From Pseudomonas sp. v388 (lineage in GTDB: Bacteria; Pseudomonadota; Gammaproteobacteria; Pseudomonadales; Pseudomonadaceae): a stretch of 64,000 nucleotides of DNA. A program made the position numbers and the translations under genes. The notes under the pieces are model-generated. The model had not been told where the DNA came from. It saw only the letters and a program-made list of their open reading frames with translations, and did not search any database. Below are positions 25,530 through 33,842 of the stretch, in pieces. Position 1 is the stretch's first letter, and each line of letters opens with the position of its first letter. The stretch is taken from positions 1-64,000 of the forward strand of contig NZ_RHQN01000008.1 of the NCBI RefSeq assembly GCF_003935425.1, written 5' to 3'.

Positions 25530-28046
25530 CTACCCCTCCCGCAACACCTGCAACGGGCTGGCGTTCAACGCACGTCGGGTACCGAACACGCCGGCACCGC
25601 CTACCAGCAATGCGCCGATCACCGGCAGCAACAACAGCCACGGGTGCGGCGCCCATTCCAGGGAGAAGGCGTAGCGGTACAGCACCAGGCTCACCAGTTC
25701 ACAACCCAGTGCCGCCAGCAAACCGCTGGCTGCGCCCAGCAGGCCGAACTCGATCCGTCGCGACTTGATCAACAACGCCCGTTCCGCGCCCAGTGCACGC
25801 AGCAATGCGCCCTGGCGAATGCGTTCATCCAGCGTCGCCTGCAAGCCGGAAAACAGCACCGCAATTCCCGCCGCCAGCACGAACAGCAGCACGAACTGCA
25901 CCGCCAGTGTCACTTGATCCAGAATGCTGCGAACCTGGGCCAGCAAGGCCTCGACACCGAGGATGCTGATCGCCGGGAAGGCCCGCGACAGCTCGACGAT
26001 CTGCCGATCCTGGCCGGCCGGCAGATAGAAACTGGTCAGGTAGGTGGTCGGCAGGTCGGCCAGGGTGCCGGGCTGGAAGATCATGAAGAAGTTGGGTTGG
26101 AAGGTGTCCCAGTTCACGTCCCGCAGACTGGTGACCACCGCTTCGCGAGTCAGTCCGCCGACGATGAAGCCCAGGCGGTCGCCGATCTTGATCTGCAGGC
26201 TCTCGGCCAGCTTGTTCTCGATCGACACACCGGGCGTCGCGCTGGCTGTCGGCTCGCCATTGGTGGCCTGCCACCAGTGTCCGGCGGTCAATGTGTTGCC
26301 TTCCGGCAAGTCTGCCGCCCAGGTCAGGCTCAGGTCGCGACGGGTCGCGTTTTCGCCTCGGGAATCCTTGACCACGAAGTTGCCGACCGGCTGGTCGTTG
26401 ATGCTGGTCAGGCGCCCGGGCACCACCGGATAGAGCGGGGCGGCGTGAGGGGAAATGCGGCTCAGGGTCTGGGCGAAATTATCTTTTTCCGCCGGCAGCA
26501 CGTTGAGCACGAAATAGTTGGGCGCGTCCTTGGGCAACTGGTTCTGCCAGGTATCGAGCAGTTCGCCGCGCAGCAGCGCAATCAGCCCCATGGACAACAG
26601 GATCAGGCCGAAGGCCAGGGACTGACCGGCAGCCGCCAGTGGATAGCGCAACAGTTGGCCCAGGCCGATTCGCCATGGCAGCGAAGCACCCGAGAGCAGG
26701 CGGCGCAGGCTGTTGAGCGCCACCAGCAACAGACTGCCCAGCACCAGAGCGGCGACTACACCGCCGCCGAGCAGGGCGAAGGTGAGCACCAGGTCCAGGC
26801 TCAGGCGCCACATGATCAACCCCAGCGCCAGCAACGCGGCGCCGTAGACCAGCCACGAACTGGCGGGAATCGGCAGCATGTCGCGGCGCAATACCCGCAG
26901 CGGCGGCACGCGGCCCAACGCAGCCAGCGGCGGCAGGGCGAACCCGGCCAGCGCCACCAGACCCGTGCCCATGCCGGCCAGTGCCGGAATCAATCCGCCG
27001 GGCGGAACCGTGGCCGGCAGCAAGCCTTGCAACAAGGCAAACAGCCCCAGCTGGGCGAGCCAGCCCAACAGGGCGCCGCTTACGCTGGCCAGCAGGCCGA
27101 TGATCGCCAGTTGCAGGCTGAACAGGGTCAACGCTTCACCGCGCGACAGGCCGAGACAGCGCAGCAGTGCACTGGCATCGTAGCGACGGGCCGCGAAGCG
27201 AGCGGCCGACAGCGCCACCGCCACGCCGGCCAACAACACCGCCACCAGGCTCGCCATGTTCAGGTAACGCTCGGCCTTGCCCAGCGCGCCGCCGATCTGC
27301 TGGCTGCCGTCCCGGGCGTCCTTGATTTCCTGGTGCGGTTCCAGGCCCGGCTCGATGGCCTTGCGATACGCCGCCAGGGTTTGCGGTGGGCCGCTCCACA
27401 TTTCCCGATAGGTCACCCGGCTGCCGGGCTGCACCACGTTGGTGGCGGCCAGATCCTGCTGGTTGATCATCACCCGTGGCGTCAGGCTGTAGAAATTGCC
27501 CGCCCGATCCGGTTCATAGGTCAGCACCCGGGTCAGCTTGAGGGTCTTGGCGCCGACATCGATCTCATCGCCGATCTTGATATTCACCGCCGGGAACAGC
27601 CGCGCCTCGGCCCAGGCTTCGCCGGGTTTCGGACCGCTGTCGACCTGCTCGGTCTGGTAAAGGTCCGGCGCGCTTTTCAGCTCGCCGCGCAACGGATAGG
27701 CATCGTCCACGGCCTTGACGCTGGCCAGCTGGATACCGTTGTCGGTGGCGATGACGCTGGAGAAAATCACGATGCGGGCGTGACCCAGCTTGAGTCTTTC
27801 GCCGGCTTCGACCTGTTCCGGTCGCGCCGGACTTGAGCCTTCAAGGATCAGGTCGGCGCCGAGAAACTCGGTGGCGCGCAGCATCATCGCGCTGTTCAGG
27901 CGCGCGCCGAAATAACCGATGGCGGTGCTGGCGGCAACGGCCACCAGCAGGGCGAAGAACAACACTCGCAGTTCGCCGGCACGGGCGTCGCGCGCCAGTT
28001 GGCGGCCGGCAAGGCTGAGAAGACGTAGAAAGGGCAGGCGTGCCAT
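25530..28046 (-). CDS. YbbP-like ABC transporter permease (FtsX/LolE superfamily)
   Basis: The 838-residue permease has an N-terminal helix, a large periplasmic domain (about 45-260), four helices (about 265-420), further helices near 425-510, a second periplasmic domain (about 520-710) and three C-terminal helices: two FtsX domains, as in E. coli YbbP. It partners with the ATPase encoded immediately upstream: the ATPase TGA and this ATG share one base (TGATG), implying coupling. Such MacB-like systems do not import solutes; roles in lipoprotein or lysophospholipid handling are suggested. The tesA gene next door keeps the E. coli ybbA-ybbP/tesA arrangement. Confidence 0.88.
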   Translation of the reverse strand: MARLPFLRLLSLAGRQLARDARAGELRVLFFALLVAVAASTAIGYFGARLNSAMMLRATEFLGADLILEGSSPARPEQVEAGERLKLGHARIVIFSSVIATDNGIQLASVKAVDDAYPLRGELKSAPDLYQTEQVDSGPKPGEAWAEARLFPAVNIKIGDEIDVGAKTLKLTRVLTYEPDRAGNFYSLTPRVMINQQDLAATNVVQPGSRVTYREMWSGPPQTLAAYRKAIEPGLEPHQEIKDARDGSQQIGGALGKAERYLNMASLVAVLLAGVAVALSAARFAARRYDASALLRCLGLSRGEALTLFSLQLAIIGLLASVSGALLGWLAQLGLFALLQGLLPATVPPGGLIPALAGMGTGLVALAGFALPPLAALGRVPPLRVLRRDMLPIPASSWLVYGAALLALGLIMWRLSLDLVLTFALLGGGVVAALVLGSLLLVALNSLRRLLSGASLPWRIGLGQLLRYPLAAAGQSLAFGLILLSMGLIALLRGELLDTWQNQLPKDAPNYFVLNVLPAEKDNFAQTLSRISPHAAPLYPVVPGRLTSINDQPVGNFVVKDSRGENATRRDLSLTWAADLPEGNTLTAGHWWQATNGEPTASATPGVSIENKLAESLQIKIGDRLGFIVGGLTREAVVTSLRDVNWDTFQPNFFMIFQPGTLADLPTTYLTSFYLPAGQDRQIVELSRAFPAISILGVEALLAQVRSILDQVTLAVQFVLLFVLAAGIAVLFSGLQATLDERIRQGALLRALGAERALLIKSRRIEFGLLGAASGLLAALGCELVSLVLYRYAFSLEWAPHPWLLLLPVIGALLVGGAGVFGTRRALNASPLQVLREG

Positions 28047-28729
28047 CAAGGCTCCAGAGGGGCAACCAGACGGCCCCCTTCAAGACGAATCAGGCGACGG
28101 CAGCGATGGGCCAGGCGCTCGTCGTGGGTCACCAGCACCAGGGTGGTCTGGCGCTCCTTGTTCAGTTCGAACAGCAGGTCACTGATCTTTGCGCCGGTCT
28201 GGCTGTCCAGATTGCCGGTGGGTTCGTCGGCGAACAACACGTCAGGATCGGCGGCGAAGGCGCGGGCGATGGCCACGCGTTGCTGTTCGCCGCCTGACAA
28301 CTGGCGAGGCGTATGGGTCAGGCGCTGGCCCAGGCCGACGCGTTCCAGCAAGGTGCGGGCGCGCTCCCGCGCATCCTTGCGGCCTTCGAGCTCCATCGGC
28401 AGCATCACGTTTTCCAGCGCGTTGAGACTGTCGAGCAACTGGAACGACTGGAATACGAAACCGACATGCTCGGCACGCACCCGGGCGCGCTGGTCTTCAT
28501 CGAGTTGGCTGAGGTTGCGGCCCGACAGGATGACCGCGCCTGCGCTGGGCAGATCGAGGCCGGCAAGCAGGCCCAGCAGGGTGGATTTTCCGGAACCCGA
28601 CGCGCCGACGATAGCTAATGTGTCGCCCTTGTTCAGTTCCAGGGAGAGTTCGTGCAGGATAGTCAGGTCACCTTCGGTGCTGGGGACGACTTTACTGAGG
28701 CTTTGGGCACTGAGAATACTTTCACTCAT
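28046..28729 (-). CDS. YbbA/LolD-like ABC transporter ATPase
   Basis: This 227-residue nucleotide-binding protein has Walker A GASGSGKST near 42, the Q-loop FVFQSFQLLDSLNALENVML near 93, the signature LSGGEQQRVAIARAFA near 145, Walker B VLFADEPTGNLDS near 168, and the H-loop LVLVTHD near 200. It starts MSESILSAQSLSKV at 28729 and should energise the YbbP-like permease encoded downstream. It is divergent from tesA, and the two start regions overlap at 28727-28730, so each promoter must lie within the other gene's 5' coding region. Confidence 0.92.
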   Translation of the reverse strand: MSESILSAQSLSKVVPSTEGDLTILHELSLELNKGDTLAIVGASGSGKSTLLGLLAGLDLPSAGAVILSGRNLSQLDEDQRARVRAEHVGFVFQSFQLLDSLNALENVMLPMELEGRKDARERARTLLERVGLGQRLTHTPRQLSGGEQQRVAIARAFAADPDVLFADEPTGNLDSQTGAKISDLLFELNKERQTTLVLVTHDERLAHRCRRLIRLEGGRLVAPLEP

Positions 28730-28739
28730 GGAGAATCCG

Positions 28740-29345
28740 ATGCGTGCGTGGTTTTTAAGTGCTGGCCTGGGGTTGCTGCTGTTGTCACAAGGCGCAGTGG
28801 CGGGCACGGTGTTGATCGTTGGGGATAGTATCAGCGCGGCTTTCGGCCTGGATACCCGTGTAGGTTGGGTGACCAAGCTGCAGGAGCGTATGCGCCAGGA
28901 GGGTTTCGACGACAAGGTGGTCAATGCTTCCATCAGTGGCGATACCAGTGCCGGAGGCCAGGCGCGGCTGCCTGCGCTGCTTGCAGAGCATAAGCCTGAG
29001 CTGGTGATCCTGGAGCTTGGCGGCAATGATGGCCTGCGTGGTCAGCTGCCTGCCCAATTGCAACAAAACCTTTCTTCGATGATCGATGGCTCGCGGGCGG
29101 CAGGCGCCAAGGTGCTGTTGCTGGGCATGCGTATTCCGCCCAACTACGGGCCGCGCTACACCAAGGCGTTCGAAGAGGTCTACAGCACGCTGGCGCAAGA
29201 GAAACAGGTGCCGCTGGTGCCGTTTTTCCTTGATGGTGTCGGGGGTGTTCCGGGGCTGATGCAGGCCGACGGTCTGCACCCGGCCGCGGCGGCGCAGGAC
29301 AAGTTGCTGGAAAATGTCTGGCCGACCCTGAAACCGCTGCTTTGA
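28740..29345 (+). CDS. tesA: TesA, periplasmic multifunctional esterase/lysophospholipase
   Basis: This SGNH hydrolase of 201 residues has a signal peptide (1-21, cut near AVA) and block motifs VGDSISAAFG with the nucleophile Ser30, LELGGNDGLRG near 96, and the C-terminal ADGLHP with Asp177 and His180. TesA hydrolyses thioesters, arylesters and lysophospholipids in the periplasm. I choose ATG 28740, with GGAGA seven bases upstream; an in-frame ATG at 28728 would add four residues and overlap the opposite start codon. Adjacent to ybbA/ybbP as in E. coli and P. aeruginosa. Confidence 0.95.
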   Translation: MRAWFLSAGLGLLLLSQGAVAGTVLIVGDSISAAFGLDTRVGWVTKLQERMRQEGFDDKVVNASISGDTSAGGQARLPALLAEHKPELVILELGGNDGLRGQLPAQLQQNLSSMIDGSRAAGAKVLLLGMRIPPNYGPRYTKAFEEVYSTLAQEKQVPLVPFFLDGVGGVPGLMQADGLHPAAAAQDKLLENVWPTLKPLL

Positions 29346-29401
29346 GGCTTTTCTAGGCGGGGGCTTTCGGCTAAGGTGGCGCCCCCGATCTGGAGCCCCC
29401 C

Positions 29402-29683
29402 ATGCCGCGTCCCGCCTGGTCCCTGTTTGCTTATCAATTGCTCGAGCCTGATGAACAGCTCGACCTCTTCGCCTGCCAGGAAGTCCGGGTCCATGTCATT
29501 GCTCGTCAGCTGGAATTGGGCGGCTCCATCGACCGTACCTTGTGCGGCACGCTGTTGCCCGCGCAACCCCAGCTGACCGCCGTCGAACCTCAAGCCATGC
29601 GCGACGAACGCCTCTGTCCGCTGTGCAAGGCGATTCTCGATGCCCAGCGACGGGGCATGAATCCGATCTGGCCCGAGCTGTAG
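29402..29683 (+). CDS. Small conserved protein with a CPLC motif
   Basis: The 93-residue protein, MPRPAWSLFAYQLLEPDEQL onwards, has no signal peptide or membrane helix. It has three Cys: one in SIDRTLCGTLLP near 48 and a pair in RDERLCPLCKAILDAQRR near 72, which could bind a metal. GGAG precedes the ATG. It lies between tesA and the L,D-transpeptidase gene, where P. aeruginosa also has a small gene as I recall. Function unknown. Confidence 0.7.
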   Translation: MPRPAWSLFAYQLLEPDEQLDLFACQEVRVHVIARQLELGGSIDRTLCGTLLPAQPQLTAVEPQAMRDERLCPLCKAILDAQRRGMNPIWPEL

Positions 29684-29774
29684 GCACCGGCCGAGGGCAG
29701 TTTCCCCGATCCAGTGACAGCCGTGTACACTCGCATCTTTCCCATTTCCCCGCTTACCCGAAGGATGTTCCAGG

Positions 29775-30743
29775 ATGTTGTCGCGCATTCCAGCCGTTAC
29801 CTGCTGCCTGTCAATCGCTGCTCTCTGCGCAGCGGGCTCTGTCAATGCACTGGAATTTCCGCTGCCGCCGCCCGGTGAAGACATCATCGGCGAGGTGCAG
29901 GTGGTCAAGGCCAAATACGAAGACACCTTCGCCGACCTGGGCACGCAGTACGACCTGGGCTATCTGGAAATGATCGCTGCCAACCCCGGTGTCGATCCGT
30001 GGCTGCCGGGCGCCGGCAAGGACATCGTGCTGCCGACCCGTTTCATCCTGCCGCCCGGTCCGCGCGAAGGGATCGTCATCAACCTCTCCGAATACCGGAT
30101 GTACTACTACCCCAAGGGGCAGAACGTAGTGCATACCTATCCGCTGGGTGTGGGGCGTGAAGGCTGGGGCTCGCCGATCGGCGTGACCAAAATCACTGCC
30201 AAGACGCCGAACCCGACCTGGACACCACCGGCTTCGATCAAGGCCGAACACGCCGCCGACGGTGATCCGTTGCCCAACGTGGTACCGGCCGGGCCGGACA
30301 ACCCACTGGGGCCGTTCAAGTTCGGCCTGGGCATGTCCGGGTACCTGATCCACGGTTCGAACAAGAAATTCGGTATCGGCATGCGCACCAGCCACGGCTG
30401 CTTCCGCATGTACAACAACAACGTGCTGGAACTGGCCGACATGGCGCCGGTAGGCACCACGGTGCGAATCATCAGCGAGCCATACAAGTTCGGCATCAGT
30501 GGCGGCAAGATTTTCCTCGAAGCCCACACCCCGCTGGACGACCTGGGCAATCCGTCGGTGGTGGACAAGCACACGGCGGTGATCAACGCCTTGCTCAAGC
30601 GGGAAGACCTGGCGAACAACCTGCGCATGAACTGGGATCTGGTGCGGGACGTAGTGGCAGCCGAAGACGGCATGCCAGTGGAAATTGCCGTTCCGGGTAC
30701 CGCGACCACGACTGCGGGCGATCCGGCGGTGATGTTTCAGTAA
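29775..30743 (+). CDS. L,D-transpeptidase (ErfK/YbiS family)
   Basis: The 322-residue periplasmic enzyme has a signal peptide (1-25, ending VNA), a LysM-like region (YEDTFADLGTQYDLGYLEMI then AANPGVDPWLPGAGK) and a YkuD domain. The catalytic motif is HGSNKKFGIGMRTSHGCFRM with His207 and Cys209. This subfamily (LdtA/B/C in E. coli) attaches the C-terminal Lys of Braun lipoprotein to peptidoglycan. Convergent, 414 bp away, is oprI, the pseudomonad Braun-type lipoprotein, so OprI is the obvious candidate substrate. The pair also neighbours in P. aeruginosa (PA2854/PA2853) as I remember it. Confidence 0.92.
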   Translation: MLSRIPAVTCCLSIAALCAAGSVNALEFPLPPPGEDIIGEVQVVKAKYEDTFADLGTQYDLGYLEMIAANPGVDPWLPGAGKDIVLPTRFILPPGPREGIVINLSEYRMYYYPKGQNVVHTYPLGVGREGWGSPIGVTKITAKTPNPTWTPPASIKAEHAADGDPLPNVVPAGPDNPLGPFKFGLGMSGYLIHGSNKKFGIGMRTSHGCFRMYNNNVLELADMAPVGTTVRIISEPYKFGISGGKIFLEAHTPLDDLGNPSVVDKHTAVINALLKREDLANNLRMNWDLVRDVVAAEDGMPVEIAVPGTATTTAGDPAVMFQ

Positions 30744-31104
30744 TACGGCGCGCTTTGTAGGAGGCAGCTTGCTGGCGATGGCGGCGTGTCAGTCACGATT
30801 GCAGCGGCAGATACGGCGCCCAGGCCTTGGCTTTTGCTCTTCGCCGCGACGGCTCAGGCGCCGCCGATCGCGACGTGTGCAGGCCGAGTGGAGGCGTTGC
30901 GCAGGGGGAAACGAGGCATGGATGCCGAGTTGGTGCTGCGGGCCGGGACGGCCCTTTGCAGCACGGCCCCCGGAGCTGGGAGCAATGCCTATGCCTACTT
31001 TGTGCGAAAACAAAGTAGGCCGGCCGTAAGGGCCGGAGCCATAAGCACAGTCACCCGGATAACGGATATGCCCATTTTCCGGCTTCGCACCTCAATCTGT
31101 AGAC
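30744..31104. other. Gene-free region with repeat remnants between ldt and oprI
   Basis: A REP half-unit sits at 30754-30783. Further on is a degenerate pseudomonad intergenic repeat: ACGAGGCATGGATGCCGAGTT near 30921, a perfect 9-bp inverted repeat CCTACTTTG/CAAAGTAGG (30994-31002 and 31011-31019), then GGCCGGCCGTAAGGGCCGG. Short open frames here have no ribosome sites or protein character. Confidence 0.6.
30754..30783. repeat. REP half-unit after the L,D-transpeptidase gene
   Basis: TTTGTAGGAGGCAGCTTGCT followed by GGCGATGGCG, a typical single pseudomonad REP unit. Confidence 0.75.
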
Positions 31105-31141
31105 GAAAAAAAAGCCGACCCGCCTAGGCGGATCGGCTTTT
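31105..31141 (-). terminator. Rho-independent terminator of oprI
   Basis: Read on the minus strand: AAAGCCGATCCGCC TA GGCGGGTCGGCTTT followed by TTTTT. The stem is 14 bp with one G-T mismatch/wobble, 17 bp after the oprI stop. Confidence 0.92.
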
Positions 31142-31157
31142 CGATAATCCCGGGGGA

Positions 31158-31409
31158 TTACTTGCGGCTAGCCTTGTCCAACATGCGCAGAGCGCGCTCG
31201 TTGGCTTCGTCAGCAGTTTGCTGAGCTTTCTGAGCAGCAGCCAGAGCTTCGTCAGCTTTGCGGTAGGCTTCATCAGCACGAGCTTGCGAACGAGCTGCTG
31301 CGTCTTCGGTAGCAGTCAGACGAGCTTCGGTTTCTTTGGAGACGCTGCTGCAACCGGTGGCCAGAACTGCGGCCAGAGCCAGAGCAGAGAATTTCAGAAC
31401 GTTGTTCAT
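31158..31409 (-). CDS. oprI: OprI, major outer-membrane lipoprotein (Braun type)
   Basis: The 83-residue protein [20 protein letters not shown], continuing [20 protein letters not shown], has a lipobox with Cys20 and a mature part that is one long Ala-rich coiled coil with heptads ([20 protein letters not shown]). It ends in Arg-Lys, the Lys being the presumed peptidoglycan attachment site. It tethers the outer membrane. The ribosome site AAGGGGAACACG is excellent, and a promoter and terminator frame the gene, as expected for one of the most abundant proteins of the cell. Confidence 0.97.
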   Translation of the reverse strand: MNNVLKFSALALAAVLATGCSSVSKETEARLTATEDAAARSQARADEAYRKADEALAAAQKAQQTADEANERALRMLDKASRK

Positions 31410-31478
31410 CGTGTTCCCCTTCAAGGACTTTTTCTTCGAGTTAGTCACCTCTCGAAACTGAGAAAATGACCGGCGTAC

Positions 31479-31506
31479 ATAGTACCCATTGTTTGTAGTA
31501 AGTAAA
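31479..31506 (-). promoter_or_regulatory. Candidate oprI promoter
   Basis: On the minus strand TTTACT (-35, 31501-31506), 16-bp spacer, TACTAT (-10, 31479-31484), 70 bp before the oprI ATG; 4/6 matches in the -35 box and 5/6 in the -10 box. Confidence 0.5.
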
Positions 31507-32036
31507 CTGACGAAGCGCAAGAAGCGAACAAATTTCTTGGGTTTGAAAGAGTTCCGCGTTACTTCTCATCCAGTCTGTCTAAAAACTATCCACCTTGCCG
31601 CAAGTGCCTCGGCCGCACGCCCGACGACGGCGTGGCTCCCGGGTGCCGGCGGGTTGCAAGTCCTTGCAGAACGGGTACTTGCGACGCCATGCCGGCCCTC
31701 GCGCACCCGATCCGGCACCTTCGTATCGCTCACCCGCAGCGGCACGTTGACGGTGCCTGGAAACTGCAGTGACTTCCACTCTTTACAGGCGTCTCAGTCG
31801 ACAGCATTCGGCGGGATCTGGTTCAACCCAAATGCAATCGGATGTTCGGTCATGACTTTTCGGGCCGACGCCGCTTGAGCATGTTCCTCAATGACGCCTA
31901 CTATTCAGAGGTGCTCTTCATTGAGATCAGCGTGCTCTTCTCGGTGTCCAGACAGGCACGGGGTGGCGTAGATGTTCCTTCGCCGGAAAAAGATCGGTAA
32001 GGTAGGGTCCAATTCCAAGACCCGCGAGGAGAAGTG
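31507..32036. other. 530 bp without a supported gene
   Basis: Between the oprI promoter and the GNAT gene I see no protein with a ribosome site or family character on either strand. GTGCTCTTC occurs twice near 31912 and 31929. Base composition is mixed, more AT-rich at both ends. The right end must carry the promoter of the GNAT gene. Confidence 0.5.
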
Positions 32037-32318
32037 ATGAGCGAGGCGTTGTCCATCCACCATGACCAGAGTGGTCATCAATTCGAAGTCAATATCGACG
32101 GCCATCGCGCCTATCTGACTTACATGGACCTGGGTAAGCAGACCCTGGACTTCTATCGGACTTTCGTTCCCGATGCACTGCGTGGTCGGGGCGTGGCCGC
32201 CGCGCTCACCGAACGTGCCTTGAACTACGCCGACAGCATGGGCTACACCGTGATTCCGTCGTGCTCCTACGTCGAGCGCTACATGGAGCGTCATCAGCGG
32301 CAGGCCGCCAAGATCTGA
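32037..32318 (+). CDS. Small GNAT-type N-acetyltransferase (YjdJ-like)
   Basis: The 93-residue protein belongs to the minimal GNAT group (PF14542 type). It has FEVNIDGHRAYLTYMDLGKQ, VPDALRGRGVAAALTERALN as the acetyl-CoA binding loop near residue 47, and GYTVIPSCSYVERYMERH at the end with the conserved Cys/Tyr. Substrates of this group are unknown. GAGGAGAAGTG precedes the ATG at 32037. A strong terminator follows 19 bp after the stop. Confidence 0.88.
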   Translation: MSEALSIHHDQSGHQFEVNIDGHRAYLTYMDLGKQTLDFYRTFVPDALRGRGVAAALTERALNYADSMGYTVIPSCSYVERYMERHQRQAAKI

Positions 32319-32337
32319 CCACACGGCCACACCATGA

Positions 32338-32365
32338 AAAACGCCGGGCTTTTGCCCGGCGTTTT
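32338..32365. terminator. Bidirectional terminator
   Basis: AAAACGCCGGGC, loop TTTT, GCCCGGCGTTTT: a perfect 12-bp stem with A and T runs on both sides, between the GNAT gene and the DAHP synthase gene. Confidence 0.93.
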
Positions 32366-32370
32366 CGTTA

Positions 32371-32512
32371 GAGGGTGTCTACAAAATGGCTGCACTCGCC
32401 AATTATTGCGTTGAAACCGCCCTAAAAATGCTCATTTACTCTATGTAAACTGCGCTTTTTTGAGCGATTTCGACTTGTCTTGCCTTCGTTCGCCTATTTT
32501 GTAAGCACCCTC
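32371..32512. mobile_element. 142-bp MITE-like element with terminal inverted repeats and TTA flanks
   Basis: The left end GAGGGTGTCTACAAAATGGC and the reverse complement of the right end, GAGGGTGCTTACAAAATAGG, match at most of 20 positions. TTA is present directly outside both ends (32368-32370 and 32513-32515), like a 3-bp target duplication. The interior is AT-rich with a TTTAC TCTAT GTAAA inverted repeat and no coding capacity. It lies 15 bp after the DAHP synthase stop and just beside the terminator. Mobility is inferred from structure. Confidence 0.65.
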
Positions 32513-32527
32513 TTACCGCCTGATCGT

Positions 32528-33604
32528 TCAGTCGCGTTTGCGCTTGGGCAGGACATTCTTGAGCTTGGCATGCATGCTGCGCAGGGTGGTCTCGGTGCTT
32601 TCCCAGTCGATGCAGGCATCGGTGATGGAAACGCCGTACTTGAGTTCCGACAGATCCTTGGGAATCGCCTGGCAACCCCAGTTCAAATGGCTTTCAACCA
32701 TCAGGCCGATGATGGACTCGTTGCCTTCCAGGATCTGGTTGGCGACGTTTTCCATGACCAGCGGCTGCAGGGCAGGGTCCTTGTTGGAGTTGGCGTGGCT
32801 GCAGTCGACCATGATGTTGGGGCGGATGCCGGCCTTGTTCAGGGCCTGCTCGCACAGCGCGACGCTGACCGAATCATAGTTGGGCTTGCCGTTGCCGCCG
32901 CGCAGCACCACGTGACCGTAGGCATTGCCTTTGGTGGTCACGATCGAAACGCCGCCTTCCTGGTTGATGCCCAGGAACCGGTGCGGGCTGGAAACCGATT
33001 GCAGGGCATTGATCGCCACGGTCAGGCCGCCGTCGGTGCCGTTCTTGAAGCCGACCGCCGAGGACAGGCCCGAAGCCATTTCCCGATGCGTCTGGGATTC
33101 GGTGGTGCGCGCACCGATGGCCGACCAGCTGATGAGGTCCTGCAGGTATTGCGGGGAGATCGGGTCCAATGCTTCGGTGGCGGTGGGCAGGCCCATTTCC
33201 GCCAGGTCCAGCAGCAACTGGCGACCGATGTGCAGGCCATCCTGAATCTTGAAGGAGTCATCCAGGTACGGGTCGTTGATCAGGCCTTTCCAGCCCACGG
33301 TGGTACGCGGCTTTTCGAAATACACGCGCATGACCAGATACAACGTGTCGGACACCTCGGCGGCCAGGGCCTTGAGGCGCTCGGCGTATTCCTTGGCGGC
33401 CTTGAGGTCGTGGATCGAGCACGGCCCGATCACGATGAACAGGCGATGATCGTTGCCGTCGAGGATGTTGCGGATCACTTCGCGGCCCTGGCTGACGGTC
33501 TGCAACGCAGCGTCGGTGAGCGGGATCTCGCGCTTGAGCTGATCGGGAGTGATCAGCGTCTCATTGGAAGCGACGTTGAGGTCGTCAATCGGTAAATCGG
33601 CCAT
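32528..33604 (-). CDS. 3-deoxy-7-phosphoheptulonate (DAHP) synthase, class I
   Basis: Catalyses PEP plus erythrose-4-phosphate to DAHP, the first step of the shikimate pathway. The 358 residues carry class I AroF/G/H motifs: FIVIGPCSIHDLKAAKEYAE near 57, FEKPRTTVGWKGLINDPYLD near 97, SWSAIGARTTESQTHREMAS near 150, VGFKNGTDGG near 175, and IMVDCSHANSNKD near 265. The N-terminal arm that carries feedback sensing is present, but whether Phe or Tyr inhibits cannot be read. A MITE-like element follows the gene; no other gene shares its strand nearby. Confidence 0.94.
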   Translation of the reverse strand: MADLPIDDLNVASNETLITPDQLKREIPLTDAALQTVSQGREVIRNILDGNDHRLFIVIGPCSIHDLKAAKEYAERLKALAAEVSDTLYLVMRVYFEKPRTTVGWKGLINDPYLDDSFKIQDGLHIGRQLLLDLAEMGLPTATEALDPISPQYLQDLISWSAIGARTTESQTHREMASGLSSAVGFKNGTDGGLTVAINALQSVSSPHRFLGINQEGGVSIVTTKGNAYGHVVLRGGNGKPNYDSVSVALCEQALNKAGIRPNIMVDCSHANSNKDPALQPLVMENVANQILEGNESIIGLMVESHLNWGCQAIPKDLSELKYGVSITDACIDWESTETTLRSMHAKLKNVLPKRKRD

Positions 33605-33842
33605 GTGTTACTCATCAGGTCACGGGTACGGGCCGCCAACGGTATCCCCGTGCGGCGGTGCCCGGCAGGTTTGAGCGCAGCGGGGAGCCGAACCTTAGCG
33701 CGTTACCCGGTGTTTCTACAATGGGCAAACGCGGCCAGACGATGCGCCGACAGTCGGGCCGGGCCTGGCAGGTCGGCCCGTCCGGATTTGCAACCGGCCT
33801 CTTGTCGAAGGATAGTGTACGGCCATTATCGAGGACGCTTTC

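Noticed and set aside
25644-27836. 730-residue open frame opposite the YbbP-like permease
   Set aside because: Composition dominated by Gln, Arg, His and Gly, no family motifs; the opposite strand encodes a complete FtsX-type permease.
28728-28739. Earlier tesA start at ATG 28728
   Set aside because: The GGAGA ribosome site lies downstream of that ATG and fits only the ATG at 28740, which also gives the usual signal peptide MRAWFLSAG.
30769-31127. Short overlapping open frames between ldt and oprI
   Set aside because: They lie in REP and other intergenic repeat sequence; no ribosome sites or hydrophobic or domain pattern.
31489-31878. 129-residue open frame upstream of the GNAT gene
   Set aside because: Starts within the oprI promoter, has no ribosome site, and its composition is not protein-like.
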